Made by a program: the position numbers and the translations under genes
Shown: positions 36,001-44,500 of the stretch, in pieces
Layout of the letters: each line of letters opens with the position of its first letter
Numbering within the stretch: position 1 is the stretch's first letter
The notes under the pieces: model-generated
Database searches by the model: none
The model's input: the letters and a program-made list of their open reading frames with translations, nothing else
Told to the model about the DNA's origin: nothing
From: an uncultured Lachnospiraceae bacterium
GTDB taxonomy: Bacteria > Bacillota > Clostridia > Lachnospirales > Lachnospiraceae
DNA length: 64,000 nt
NCBI GenBank assembly: GCA_900542015.1
Contig: UQLY01000010.1
Location: 1-64,000 of the forward strand
Direction: 5' to 3'

Positions 36001-36732
36001 GGCGCAGGCGCACCGGAGACGGGAACGGTAGGTGAGCGCATCAATTTTGCTTATCCGCACCCGGAGCTGGAAGGCTTGTATACAAAAACAAGCGTGTCCG
36101 AGCTGAAGCTTGCCGCGCTGCATGAGGATGAACAGACGGAGGTTTTGTTTGAGACGGAACAGGAAGAGTCCGTGATCCCCCTGTTTATGAAGGAGGAGAC
36201 AAAGGCGGGCGGAGCCGCGAGAGGTACGGCTTATCACAGGCTGATGGAGCTGTTGGATTTCAAACAGTTTGCGGCGCAGACGCAAATTGACGGGATTTTA
36301 GAGGCGCAGATTGCGGATATTCTGAGAAAGGGGAGAATGGAAGAAGCGGACCTTTTGTTAATTGACCAAAGCAAGATCAGGGCGTTTTTAAAATGCGGGC
36401 TTGCAAAAGATATGGCGGAGGCGGACGTGTCGGGGAAACTTTTTAAGGAACAGCCTTTTGTCATGTCGGTAGCCGCAAAGAGGGTCAATGAAAAGTTTCC
36501 CGAACAGGAAACGATGCTGATACAGGGTATTATCGACGCCTATTACGAAAAGCAGGGGGAAATCTATCTGGTGGATTACAAGACGGACCGGGTAACTAAA
36601 AAAGAGGATCTGATACAGAGATATCAGACCCAGCTTGATTATTATAAAGAGGCGTTAGAAAAACTGACCGGAAAAAAAGTGGCGGGCACTTATATTTATT
36701 CCTATCATTTCTTAACGTCGCTTGCCATCTGA
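33079..36732 (+). CDS. addA: ATP-dependent helicase/nuclease subunit A
   Basis: The 1217-aa protein is AddA: a UvrD/RecB superfamily 1 helicase (Walker A SAAAGSGKTAVL; Walker B IMIDEYQDSN; motif IV MVGDMKQSIYKFR; motif V MTIHKSKGLEFP; motif VI LYVALTRAKEKL) with a C-terminal PD-(D/E)XK nuclease (AARGTAYHRLMELLDF, LVDYKTDRV). Two GTG starts exist; I prefer the second because AAGGAAGG lies 8 bases upstream, while the first overlaps the addB stop. It works with AddB on DNA ends. Its last 28 bases overlap the convergent glycosyltransferase gene. Confidence 0.95.
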   Translation: MSVKFTEDQQKVIDIRDCNVLVSAAAGSGKTAVLVERILSLITDPERPVDIDRLLVVTFTNAAAAQMRERIHNAVLDKLEQNPDNVNLQRQAVLVHHAQITTIDSFCRFILKNHFQEIDLDPGFSVGDPGKMRLMEKETMGAVLEEAYAGREYYEGFHEDFVRLADVFARKGRDTALEEMVDKLYHFVMSLPFPEKWLKDALKDYEIGDPGEFYECGYVREIMTRASQKLEGMAALYDRMLGICMQADGPEAYIPLLEQEKEQIEAGVGARDYGSLRDAVAAVSFGRLPVVRKGSCDEEKKEQVKKIRERIKKRIAALWDLYFFETLQDMQEDMRTAGALLKPLVYVTLGYMERFAADKAKENVIDFSDMEHFALKILADEDGNPTETAKLYQDYYAQIMIDEYQDSNEVQELLLSVISRENGEKPNRFMVGDMKQSIYKFRMARPEIFLEKYERYFGTDGRQARIDLKKNFRSRREVIDTVNAVFYPLMGAEVGGIRYDGDAALYAGAQYPELDDAGAANGKTASSYSAQTELLIYEKSEEDGEKSELDANEAEALMIAAKIKELLRCGQVTDQESGQLRPMGYDDIVILVRSATGLLESLQEVLKKEGIPASIPSRTGYFSATEVQTMLQLLAVLVNPNRDIPLAAVLKSPLYGFTDEELAQISLIELPDGEDGDFYDKLKLSKTQKARQFLKELERYRRAAKTETVHDLLYLVIREHRYLEYVTALPGGGVRRANVEMLLEKAVDYEKLQMHGLFGFLQYMKQLEKYEVDYGEGSEENGDCVRLMTIHKSKGLEFPVCFVAGLSKRFNRRDLSGALLLHTDLGIGMEYRSAATRVRRKTLKQKIVAERMKTEEMGEELRVLYVALTRAKEKLILTGVSDNFEKELAECRSLNAGQYATERSERKVEPELILESNSFLKLLQHTLALQEDAPEEIFKISLFHESDLTRSRVRDRFERGMQKEMLYRTLEAENGAGAPETGTVGERINFAYPHPELEGLYTKTSVSELKLAALHEDEQTEVLFETEQEESVIPLFMKEETKAGGAARGTAYHRLMELLDFKQFAAQTQIDGILEAQIADILRKGRMEEADLLLIDQSKIRAFLKCGLAKDMAEADVSGKLFKEQPFVMSVAAKRVNEKFPEQETMLIQGIIDAYYEKQGEIYLVDYKTDRVTKKEDLIQRYQTQLDYYKEALEKLTGKKVAGTYIYSYHFLTSLAI

Positions 36733-37718
36733 CGGTAGCGCGCCGCCTCTTCGTGATTGCCCAGCTCGGTGTGGCAGTCCGCAAGCGCCGTCAGCGGAAT
36801 ATCCGTGTGACAGCGGAGGTTTAGGACGCTTTCGGTCTCAAATGCCGCGTTGTAGTACCAGATGCACGCTTCCTCCAGATCGCCCGTGGTGTAATAGTAT
36901 TCGCCCAGCTCGCAGCAGATTTCACTGCATCCGCCGCTGGCGATCGCCTTTGTGGTGTATTTAAAGAAATCCAGGTACTCCTTGGAAATCAGACATGCCC
37001 TGGCGCAGATGCAGCACGCCTCCAGGATTTCGTCGGGGCTGCGGTTCTCATCGTTGACGGAGGCGGAGAAAGCGGGATATGCCTTGATAAAATCCCCGGG
37101 CTCTCCCGAGATCATAAGCTCCTTTGCATACAGGTTGTGGAGCCTTGTGTTTAATCGCACGCCGTCTTTGCACAACTTTTCAAACGCCGCGATGTCCCGT
37201 CCCTTGTGGCTTCCCGTAGGGCGGTGTTCGATGGTAATGTCGCTGTCATAGATAAGCGGGTCTAAGCGGACCTGTTCGTGGATGGCGTTTTCCCAGACGA
37301 AATGGCGCACCCGTTTGTAAAGCTTGGGGCGCAGTTCCTTGTCAAAATTATAAATGGTATTAAAGGACAACTGGTTGGAATAGTACATCTGCACGATGTC
37401 GATCTCCGGCAGAAGTCCTTTTTTTAATATCTGAAATTTTTTATGGTTTTCTTCATCCAGCACTTCGTCGGCGTCGGCGCAGTAGATGTAATCCATGGAA
37501 GCCTTGGAAAAGGAAAAGTTTCTCGCGTCGCTGAAATTTCCGGTCCATGTGAAATCATAGATTTTGTCCGTGTATTTTGCGGCGATTTCCTTGGTTTTGT
37601 CCATGGAGCCGGTGTCCACAATGATGATTTCATCCATCAGATCGGCGATGGAATCAAGGCACCTTGCCAATATGGCTTCTTCATTTTTGACAATCATACA
37701 AAGACTGATGGTAATCAT
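36705..37718 (-). CDS. Family 2 glycosyltransferase with TPR-like tail
   Basis: The 337-aa protein has a GT-A nucleotide-sugar domain (SLCMIVKNEEAILARCLDSI, EIIIVDTGSMD, the NFSDARNFSF segment and the DxD-type ADADEV) and a C-terminal part with helical repeats (GELYYTTGDLEEA-like pairs, YYYTTGDLEEACIWYYNAA). This type is often called SPBc2-like or TPR glycosyltransferase and acts in the cytoplasm on surface glycans or proteins; the acceptor is unknown. AAGGAGGAATTGCC precedes the ATG. Its 3' end overlaps addA, which is transcribed toward it, and palindromic element copy 2 lies upstream. Confidence 0.87.
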   Translation of the reverse strand: MITISLCMIVKNEEAILARCLDSIADLMDEIIIVDTGSMDKTKEIAAKYTDKIYDFTWTGNFSDARNFSFSKASMDYIYCADADEVLDEENHKKFQILKKGLLPEIDIVQMYYSNQLSFNTIYNFDKELRPKLYKRVRHFVWENAIHEQVRLDPLIYDSDITIEHRPTGSHKGRDIAAFEKLCKDGVRLNTRLHNLYAKELMISGEPGDFIKAYPAFSASVNDENRSPDEILEACCICARACLISKEYLDFFKYTTKAIASGGCSEICCELGEYYYTTGDLEEACIWYYNAAFETESVLNLRCHTDIPLTALADCHTELGNHEEAARYRQMASDVKK

Positions 37719-37791
37719 GGCAATTCCTCCTTGCGGGTCAGATAGAGAGACAAGGGATGAGGGCGTGCGGCGAGGGACGGGGACGAGGGAC

Positions 37792-37947
37792 GGGCGGGGC
37801 GCCGGCGAAGCGGGGATCTGTCACGGAAACACGCTTTCGCTCTGCAAACGCGCAGCGGCACGTAAATCCGCAAAATACGCGGATTAAGTGCCGGCGTGTT
37901 TGCAAAGGTTTCCTTTGGCAGATCCCCGTTTCGCCGGCGCCCCGCCC
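37792..37947. repeat. Palindromic element copy 2 (156 bp giant hairpin)
   Basis: Outer arms GGGCGGGGCGCCGGCGAA (37792-37809) and TTCGCCGGCGCCCCGCCC (37930-37947) pair perfectly, followed by CGGGGATCTG pairing and a core that is the reverse complement of copy 1's core. An AGAGCGAAAGCGTGTTTCC segment is identical in both after inversion. Inner stem differences include T-A to C-G (GGTAC/GTACC versus GGCAC/GTGCC) and A-T to G-C exchanges that keep pairing. It lies 73 bases upstream of the glycosyltransferase start. Confidence 0.85.
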
Positions 37948-38197
37948 TGTGCGTTGGTTCCGCGCTGGTCCCGCGTCCGCGTCGCTTCGCCGCGGTATTG
38001 CGGCTTGGCGTTCTGGACCTTGTAGCTGCAGGCTTGTTGGTGCGGCAGCTTATTTCGTCTTATCGCGTTGTAGCTTGGTTTATCGCGTTGTAGCTCATCT
38101 TGTTTTATTTTATTTTGTCTTGTCTCGGTTTGGGTGAGTTTTTTGCTTTGTTGGTTTTATTTTAGCATATAGGAGGGTGGGGTGACTATGGAAAAGA
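37948..38197. other. Non-coding stretch with a 16-bp direct repeat
   Basis: No supported gene lies between palindromic copy 2 and the thiT terminator. TTATCGCGTTGTAGCT occurs at 38060-38075 and 38080-38095 (period 20). The left half is GC-rich and the right half T-rich, ending with TTTTATTTTAGCATATAGG. Its function is unknown. Confidence 0.6.
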
Positions 38198-38239
38198 TAA
38201 GGATTTCGAAAAAAATTATAAATAATTTCGCAATCCTTA
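38198..38239 (-). terminator. Terminator hairpin of thiT
   Basis: TAAGGATT (38198-38205) pairs with AATCCTTA (38232-38239), and CGAAA (38207-38211) with TTTCG (38226-38230). On the minus strand the stem follows the thiT stop and is followed by TCTTTTCC. Confidence 0.6.
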
Positions 38240-38285
38240 CCTTTTTGGATACAGTTTCGTATTTAATAAATAAGGGGTAACTGGG

Positions 38286-38960
38286 TTAGGACAGAGCCAT
38301 GGTTTTTACCTTCTCCAGCGCTTTTTTAACGGGCGGGAGGTTGATGATAATCAGGGTAATAACCATTTCAACCAGTATGTAGCTGTAGTTGTAGATGATG
38401 GAGTATACGCTGGTCAGTGATTTCGGGAACCAGTCGGGCATATAGTCCATCCAGTAAATATAACCGCCGATCGTATGGAACAGACCGCGGGCAAGGCAGC
38501 CGACGATGTAGCCGATGGTCAGACCGTGCTTTTTGTTATACCAGATCCCGGCAAGACCCAGTGCGGTAAAGGCAAAGAAATAGTCGCAGCAAGTCTGAAA
38601 GGGGGTAAGGAAGTAGGAACCGCCCGTCTGGATAAACTGCAGAATGCTATAGGCAAAAGCGGTCATCAGACCGACCTTTACGCCGTAAAGATACCCTACA
38701 TAGCAGATGAAGAACATACTGAATAAGGTAACGGAGCCGCCCATGGGAAGCTCGTATTTGATATAAGAGGTAACAAAGGCAAGCGCCAGCGCGATTCCCG
38801 CAAAAGCAAGCTGCTTTGCGTTGATCCTTTTGGTGGTCTGCTTTTTATCCACGATAAACGCGGTTACAAGCATCACCAGAATGAGTAAGATCACAAGGGC
38901 GATGTAGCCGTTGTTGGTGAGGGCATAATAGCCGTCCTCAGAGCTGATGAAAAATGACAT
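38286..38960 (-). CDS. thiT: Thiamine transporter substrate-binding subunit ThiT (ECF S component)
   Basis: The 224-aa membrane protein has about six to seven hydrophobic helices. Its first about 30 residues form an extra helix; the ThiT fold follows (AKQLAFAGIALALAFVTSYI). The likely thiamine-site region near the C-terminus contains HTIGGYIYWMDYMPDW and YSIIYNYSY, with aromatic residues as in ThiT. It needs shared ECF ATPase/transmembrane genes located elsewhere. A TPP riboswitch lies directly upstream on the same strand, so the substrate assignment is strong and expression should drop when thiamine pyrophosphate is abundant. Confidence 0.93.
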   Translation of the reverse strand: MSFFISSEDGYYALTNNGYIALVILLILVMLVTAFIVDKKQTTKRINAKQLAFAGIALALAFVTSYIKYELPMGGSVTLFSMFFICYVGYLYGVKVGLMTAFAYSILQFIQTGGSYFLTPFQTCCDYFFAFTALGLAGIWYNKKHGLTIGYIVGCLARGLFHTIGGYIYWMDYMPDWFPKSLTSVYSIIYNYSYILVEMVITLIIINLPPVKKALEKVKTMALS

Positions 38961-39005
38961 AAAAAATCCTCCTTTGATTGCTTTTATTGCATAGGAGGGG
39001 ACTAC
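38961..39005 (-). promoter_or_regulatory. Expression platform: ribosome-site sequestering helix
   Basis: On the minus strand the thiT ribosome site AAAGGAGGA (38975-38967) can pair with CCCCTCCTA (39000-38992), which directly follows the aptamer. The pairing CCTCCT/AGGAGG would hide the ribosome site, suggesting control of translation. The anti-site also resembles the complement of GGGGAG at the 5' end of the aptamer, a possible competing pair. Confidence 0.65.
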
Positions 39006-39103
39006 TTATGCTTCCTTACGCCGGCATTATCCGGTTCAAGTAGTGAGGGTTAGCTGCCTCTGTCGCAGGCAGCAGTCTCAGCCGATAGGCTCCCCTAGCA
39101 AAA
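39006..39103 (-). ncRNA. TPP riboswitch (THI element) of thiT
   Basis: On the minus strand the aptamer shows the conserved series GGGGAGCC, GGCTGAGA, ACCCT, ACTTGAACCGGATAATGCC and GGCGTAAGGAA, with a short P1 formed by TTGCT and AGCATA. The optional P3 arm is TGCTGCCTGCGACAGAGGCAGC. These are the hallmarks of the thiamine pyrophosphate aptamer. Confidence 0.97.
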
Positions 39104-39118
39104 AAATATTTCGTACTC

Positions 39119-39147
39119 ACTATACTTGGGAATACGGTATTTGTCAA
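39119..39147 (-). promoter_or_regulatory. Promoter of the thiT riboswitch transcript
   Basis: On the minus strand TTGACA (39147-39142) and TATAGT (39124-39119) with a 17-bp spacer stand just before the aptamer. Confidence 0.85.
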
Positions 39148-39166
39148 TGGATTACTCCGCTTTTTG

Positions 39167-39697
39167 TTACTCCACTTTTCCGAAACGGCTGAATGGAAAG
39201 TAGCAGAAGGCGGCTTTTCCCAGAATCTGGTCCTCCCTGACAAAGGTATTTTCCCAGTATCTGGAATCAAAGGAATAATTCCGGTTGTCTCCGAGGACAA
39301 AATAACTGTCGCCGGGAACGGTATAAGGACCGAAATCGCCAAGGGGCGTCTCGGGCGTAAAGGAATCGTCCAGAGGCTTTGCAGAATCGTTGATATAGAC
39401 CTTGCCGTCCAGGATCGTTACGGTTTCGCCCGGAAGTCCGATGATCCGCTTGATATACAGGACGGATTCGTCGTCGGGGTATTTAAAAATAATGATATCG
39501 TATCTTTGGGGAACTCCCGTCTTGTAGGCAAGCCGGTTCCCGATGATACGGTCCCCAGTCATAATGGTATTTTCCATGGATTCGGAAGGAATCTGGGCGT
39601 TTACGATCAGGTAAGTATCCATCAGCCAGACCAGAGCGATTACCACCACAAACAGGATCACATAATCCAACAGCTCGCGTATGATTTTCTTTTTCAT
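39167..39697 (-). CDS. Signal peptidase I
   Basis: The 176-aa protein has one N-terminal membrane helix (about residues 10-32), then the catalytic serine in PSESM (Ser40), the Lys general base in IKRIIGLPG (Lys83) and the box GDNRNYSFDSRYW. It removes signal peptides on the outer face of the membrane. Size and single helix are typical of Gram-positive enzymes such as SipS. The start at MKKKIIREL follows AAGGAAG; an earlier in-frame ATG lacks a ribosome site. It lies upstream of the thiT promoter on the same strand but is probably a separate unit. Confidence 0.93.
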   Translation of the reverse strand: MKKKIIRELLDYVILFVVVIALVWLMDTYLIVNAQIPSESMENTIMTGDRIIGNRLAYKTGVPQRYDIIIFKYPDDESVLYIKRIIGLPGETVTILDGKVYINDSAKPLDDSFTPETPLGDFGPYTVPGDSYFVLGDNRNYSFDSRYWENTFVREDQILGKAAFCYFPFSRFGKVE

Positions 39698-39904
39698 AGA
39701 GTTTCTTCCTTGCAAAATTTGTGCTATTCTCATTATACGGATGCCAGGGTCAAAAGGTCGAAACCTACATGAGGTTGCGAATATTGGGCAGGATTGTGGG
39801 AGTGCATAGCACGGAACAATCCGCAGGCATCATAGTTGGGGCTTTTGCCCCAACATCATTATACAGGGCAAAAACCGACAGGACAAGGGAAAAGAGGAAA
39901 ACAA

Positions 39905-41449
39905 ATGTATCGTTATGTGCTTTTTGATTTGGACGGGACGCTGACCGATCCGAAAGAGGGAATCTGCAAGTCCGTGCAATACGCTTTAATCGCGCAGCAT
40001 ATAGAAGAACCGGATTTGGACAGGCTGGAGCCGTTTATCGGTCCGCCTCTTGCGGAAAGCTTTCGCGAGTTTTACGGAATGAATGAGGAACAGGTAAAAC
40101 AGGCTGTCGCCAAGTTTCGGGAACGGTTTGAAACGGTGGGCATTTATGAGAACGAATTGTACCCCGGCATGGATCGGTTTCTTGCGGGGCTGCAAAAGAA
40201 GGGCGTCCATCTTGCCGTTGCTTCCAGCAAGCCCCGGGAATTTGTGGAAAAGGTGCTGACGCATTTTGGGATACGCAGGTATTTTGAAGTGGTGGCGGGC
40301 AGCGAAAAGGACGGCAGGAAGGTAGAAAAAACCGACGTTATGCGGGAGGCGCTGGGCAAACTGTTTTCCATACCGGAAGAAGAGGTGGAAAAGGGGCTTG
40401 CGGCTGACGTTTTGATGGTGGGCGACCGGAAATTCGACGTGCTGGGAGCAAAGGCGTTTTCCATAGACAGCGCGGCGGTTTCCTACGGGTATGCGCTGGA
40501 CGGGGAGCTGGAAGAAGCGGGCGCGGACTATATCACGGACAATCTGGAGGAGCTTTGGACCATCATTACCGGAGAAAGAGCCCCGGGAGGCGGCGCTTAC
40601 GGGCAGAGAGCGGAAAAGGTCCCGGCGCTGCAAAAGAGCCTTCGGATTTTATCTCCGATCGTCTATGATTATGTATTGACCCTGGTTGTGGTATTGTTGT
40701 TAAGCTGGGGCTTCCGGCTTCTGACGGGAGGAGCCCGGGCGGAAGGGACGCCGTTTCAAAACAGCCTGTTTGCCGATGCTTCGGAAATGATTTCGGCGAT
40801 TTTCCAGGCGGTTGCCTCTTTGGCAGGGATTGCTTTGTTTTCCCGCATGTACCGGAAGGAAAAATATCAGCCCATTTCGCATGTGGTCAAAAGAAGAAAC
40901 GACAGGTGGCTGTTGAAACAGAGCGGTTTCCTTGCGGGATTGTCCGTATGCCTCGCGCTGTTTTTGAATATGGCGATTTCTTATCTGAATTTTTCCTCCG
41001 TTTCCGCTTCCTATGAAAAAGCGGCGAATATCCAGTATTCGCTTCCCCTTGCCGCGGGTTTGCTCGTCTACGGGATCATTGCGCCCATTGAGGAGGAGCT
41101 TGTTTTCCGGGGGCTTGTATACGGCAGGATGAGGAAGTATTTTCCCGCAGTGGCTGCAATTCCCGTTTCGGCGCTGTTATTTGGGGCGTATCACGGAAAT
41201 CTGGTGCAGCTTATCTATGCGTTTTGCATGGGATGTCTTCTGGCGTGGGCGTTTGAACGCTACAAGGACATAAAGGCGTCCGTACTGGTACATGCGGCAG
41301 CGAACCTTGCGGTTTATACGGTCAGCAGCGTGCCGGCGATCAGGCAAAGCGTCTTTTCGCCCCGGGGTTTCGCGGTTACCGGGATTTTAACCGCCGTCTT
41401 TGCCGCCTGTCTTGCTTGCCAAAATATTCTGAAAATTAAATATAAATAA
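39905..41449 (+). CDS. Fusion of a HAD phosphatase with a CPBP-type membrane protease
   Basis: The 514-aa protein has an N-terminal phosphoglycolate-phosphatase-like HAD domain (DLDGTLTD with Asp8/Asp10; AVASSKPREF; VMVGDRKFDVLGA; about residues 1-215) joined to a membrane part with about eight hydrophobic segments from residue 260 that contains the three CPBP/Rce1 motifs: EELVFR (Glu397-Arg402), FGAYHGN and HAAAN. CPBP proteins are intramembrane glutamic endopeptidases or their relatives. AGAGGAAAA precedes the ATG. The reading frame is continuous, without a stop between the two parts. It is bounded by its own promoter region and a hairpin, so it is not obviously tied to gltB. The joint role is unknown. 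Confidence 0.87.
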   Translation: MYRYVLFDLDGTLTDPKEGICKSVQYALIAQHIEEPDLDRLEPFIGPPLAESFREFYGMNEEQVKQAVAKFRERFETVGIYENELYPGMDRFLAGLQKKGVHLAVASSKPREFVEKVLTHFGIRRYFEVVAGSEKDGRKVEKTDVMREALGKLFSIPEEEVEKGLAADVLMVGDRKFDVLGAKAFSIDSAAVSYGYALDGELEEAGADYITDNLEELWTIITGERAPGGGAYGQRAEKVPALQKSLRILSPIVYDYVLTLVVVLLLSWGFRLLTGGARAEGTPFQNSLFADASEMISAIFQAVASLAGIALFSRMYRKEKYQPISHVVKRRNDRWLLKQSGFLAGLSVCLALFLNMAISYLNFSSVSASYEKAANIQYSLPLAAGLLVYGIIAPIEEELVFRGLVYGRMRKYFPAVAAIPVSALLFGAYHGNLVQLIYAFCMGCLLAWAFERYKDIKASVLVHAAANLAVYTVSSVPAIRQSVFSPRGFAVTGILTAVFAACLACQNILKIKYK

Positions 41450-41451
41450 TA

Positions 41452-41476
41452 AAATTGTCAAATTATCAGACAATTT
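41452..41476 (+). terminator. Hairpin after the HAD-CPBP gene
   Basis: AAATTGTC (41452-41459) pairs with GACAATTT (41469-41476), three bases after the stop codon. The following T-run is poor (CTAAAAATTTC), so it is a weak terminator or an RNA-stability hairpin. Confidence 0.5.
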
Positions 41477-41490
41477 CTAAAAATTTCTAC

Positions 41491-41519
41491 TTTACAAGTT
41501 GAAAAAATGGGTGTATAGT
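41491..41519 (+). promoter_or_regulatory. Promoter of gltBD
   Basis: TTTACA (41491-41496) and TATAGT (41514-41519), spaced 17 bp, lie 48 bases before the gltB start. Confidence 0.7.
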
Positions 41520-41566
41520 AACATCACGAACGCAAAAGCTGGATAACCCCAGAAAGGAGATTTAAC

Positions 41567-44500
41567 ATGTTTGACGCAAAGTTAGATATGCCCAAGCCTC
41601 CCCTTTACCGGGAAGAATTTGAGCATGACAACTGCGGGATCGGCGCCTGTGTGAATATCAACGGGACCAAGAGCCGCGCCACAGTTGAGAACGCATTGAA
41701 GATTGTAGAAAATTTAGAGCACAGAGCCGGCAAAGACGCCGAGGGTAAGACGGGTGACGGAGTAGGAATCCTGACACAGGTTTCTCATAAATTCTTCACA
41801 AAGGTCGCAAAAACCCTCGGTATTTTTTTGGGCGATGAAAGAGAATACGGCGTAGGTATGTTTTTCTTCCCGCAGGATGAATTACAGAAGAACCAGGCGA
41901 AAAAGATGTTTGAGATCATTGTGGAAAAGGAAGGTCTCAGTTTCTTAGGCTGGAGAGAAGTGCCTACGGTTCCCTCCGTTTTGGGGCATAAGGCGGTGGA
42001 GTGTATGCCCTGCATCATGCAGGCGTTTATCAAAAAGCCCGCCGACGTGGAAAAAGGGCTGGAATTTGACCGCAAGCTGTATATCGTAAGGCGTATTTTT
42101 GAACAGTCTACGGATTCTACCTATGTGGTTTCTTTAAGCAGCCGTACCATCGTATATAAAGGAATGTTTCTGGTCGGGCAGCTTCGCACCTTCTTCTGCG
42201 ATCTGCAGGATGAGGATTATGAATCGGCGATTGCCATTGTGCATTCCCGTTTCTCCACCAATACCAATCCCAGTTGGGAGAGAGCCCATCCCAACAGATT
42301 TATCGTACACAACGGCGAGATCAACACGATCCGGGGCAACGCGGATAAGATGCTGGCGCGTGAAGAAAATATGGAATCCGTTCACTTGAAAGGACAGCTT
42401 CATAAAATCCTTCCGGTGATCAACGCGTCCGGTTCCGACTCGGCAATGCTTGACAATACCCTGGAATTTCTTGTCATGAGCGGAATGCCCCTGCCCCTTG
42501 CGGTTATGATTACCATTCCGGAGCCCTGGGCGAATAACAAGACCATGAGCCAGGATAAGAAAGACTTTTATCAATATTATGCGACCATGATGGAGCCCTG
42601 GGACGGACCCGCTTCCATTCTGTTTTCCGACGGCGATCTGATGGGCGCGGTACTGGACCGCAACGGGTTACGTCCCTCCCGTTATTATATTACCGACGAC
42701 GGTCAGGTGATTCTTTCTTCCGAGGTGGGTGTGCTTCCCATTGATCCTACCAAAATCGTAAAGAAAGAAAGACTTCATCCGGGCAAGATGCTGTTGATCG
42801 ATACCGTTAAGGGAGAGGTTATCGACGACGACCATCTGAAACAGTCCTATGCGAGCAAGCAGCCTTACGGCGAATGGCTGGATTCCAATCTGGTAGAACT
42901 GCACGATCTGAAGATCCCCAACGTGAGAGTGCCGGAATTTACCTATGAAGAAAGACAACGGATGCAGAAAGCGTTCGGCTATACCTACGACGAATTGAAG
43001 CAGACCATTCTGCCTATGGCGAAGAACGGTTCCGAGGCAATCGCAGCAATGGGCGTGGATACGCCGCTGCCGGTATTGAGCAAATCAAAACACCCGTTGT
43101 TTAACTACTTTAAACAGTTGTTTGCACAGGTTACCAATCCGCCGATTGACGCGATCCGTGAAGAAGTGGTAACTTCTACGACCGTCTATGTGGGCAAGGA
43201 CGGAAACCTGTTGGAAGAGAAACCCGAAAACTGCAACGTATTAAAGGTACGCAACCCGATCCTGACCAATACGGATATTCTGAAAATTAAAAATATGAAG
43301 GCGGACGGCTTTAAGGTAGAAGTGGTTCCCATTACCTATTATAAAAACACCAGCCTGGAGAAAGCGATCGACCGTTTATTTGTGGAAGTGGACCGTATGT
43401 TCCGCGACGGAGCAAATATCCTGATCCTGTCCGACCGGGGCGTGGATGAGAACCATGTGGCAATTCCTTCCCTTTTGGCGGTTTCCGCATTGCAGCAGCA
43501 TCTGGTAACGACCAAAAAGCGTACTTCCGTGGCGATCATTCTGGAATCCGCGGAGCCGAGAGAAGTGCACCACTTTGCAACCCTGTTGGGCTACGGCGCC
43601 TGCGCGATCAACCCTTATCTGGCGCAGGAATCCATTAAGGAGCTGATCGACAACCGGATGTTGGATAAGGATTATTACGCGGCGGTCAACGATTATGACG
43701 ACGCGGTGCTCCACGGCATTGTCAAGATCGCTTCCAAAATGGGTATTTCCACGATCCAGTCCTACCAGGGTTCTAAAATCTTTGAGGCGATCGGTTTGGA
43801 CTATGATCTGGTCAACAAATATTTCAGCGGAACGGTCTGCCGTGTGGGCGGCATTACCATGGAGGATATCGAAAAGCAGGTGGATGAGCTGCATTCCATG
43901 GCGTTTGATCCGCTGGGACTGGAGACGGATCTGTCCCTGGAAAGCCCGGGTCATCACAAGATGAGAAGCGGCGGGGACGAACACCTTTACAATCCCGAGA
44001 CCATTCATTTGCTGCAGGAGTCCACGCGCCGGGGCGATTACAACATGTTTAAGCAGTATACGGCGTGCGTCAACGACGAGACCAGCATCAAGACCCTGAG
44101 AGGTCTGATGGACTTCAATTATCCGAAAAAAGGAATCCCCATCGAGCAGGTGGAAAGCGTGGATTCCATTGTGAAGCGGTTTAAGACCGGCGCCATGTCC
44201 TACGGTTCCATTTCCAAGGAGGCGCACGAATGCCTTGCCATCGCCATGAACAATCTGGGCGGCAAGTCCAATACCGGCGAAGGCGGAGAGGATCTGGAGA
44301 GACTTTCCGTAGGACCGGACGGTTTGAATAAATGCTCTGCGATCAAACAGGTTGCATCGGGACGTTTCGGCGTTACCAGCAAATATCTGACCAGCGCGCA
44401 GGAAATCCAGATCAAGATGGCGCAGGGAGCAAAACCCGGCGAAGGCGGGCACCTGCCGGCGGGAAAGGTTTACCCGTGGATCGCAAAGACCCGTCACTCA

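Noticed and set aside
38188..38280. 30-codon ORF with a purine-rich site (GGAGGGTGGGG) upstream
   Set aside because: It lies across the palindrome that ends thiT transcription and has no promoter or recognisable protein; most likely chance.
43376..44497. 373-codon antisense frame in gltB
   Set aside because: It is a shadow of a highly conserved gene with GC-biased third positions, without ribosome site or family motif.
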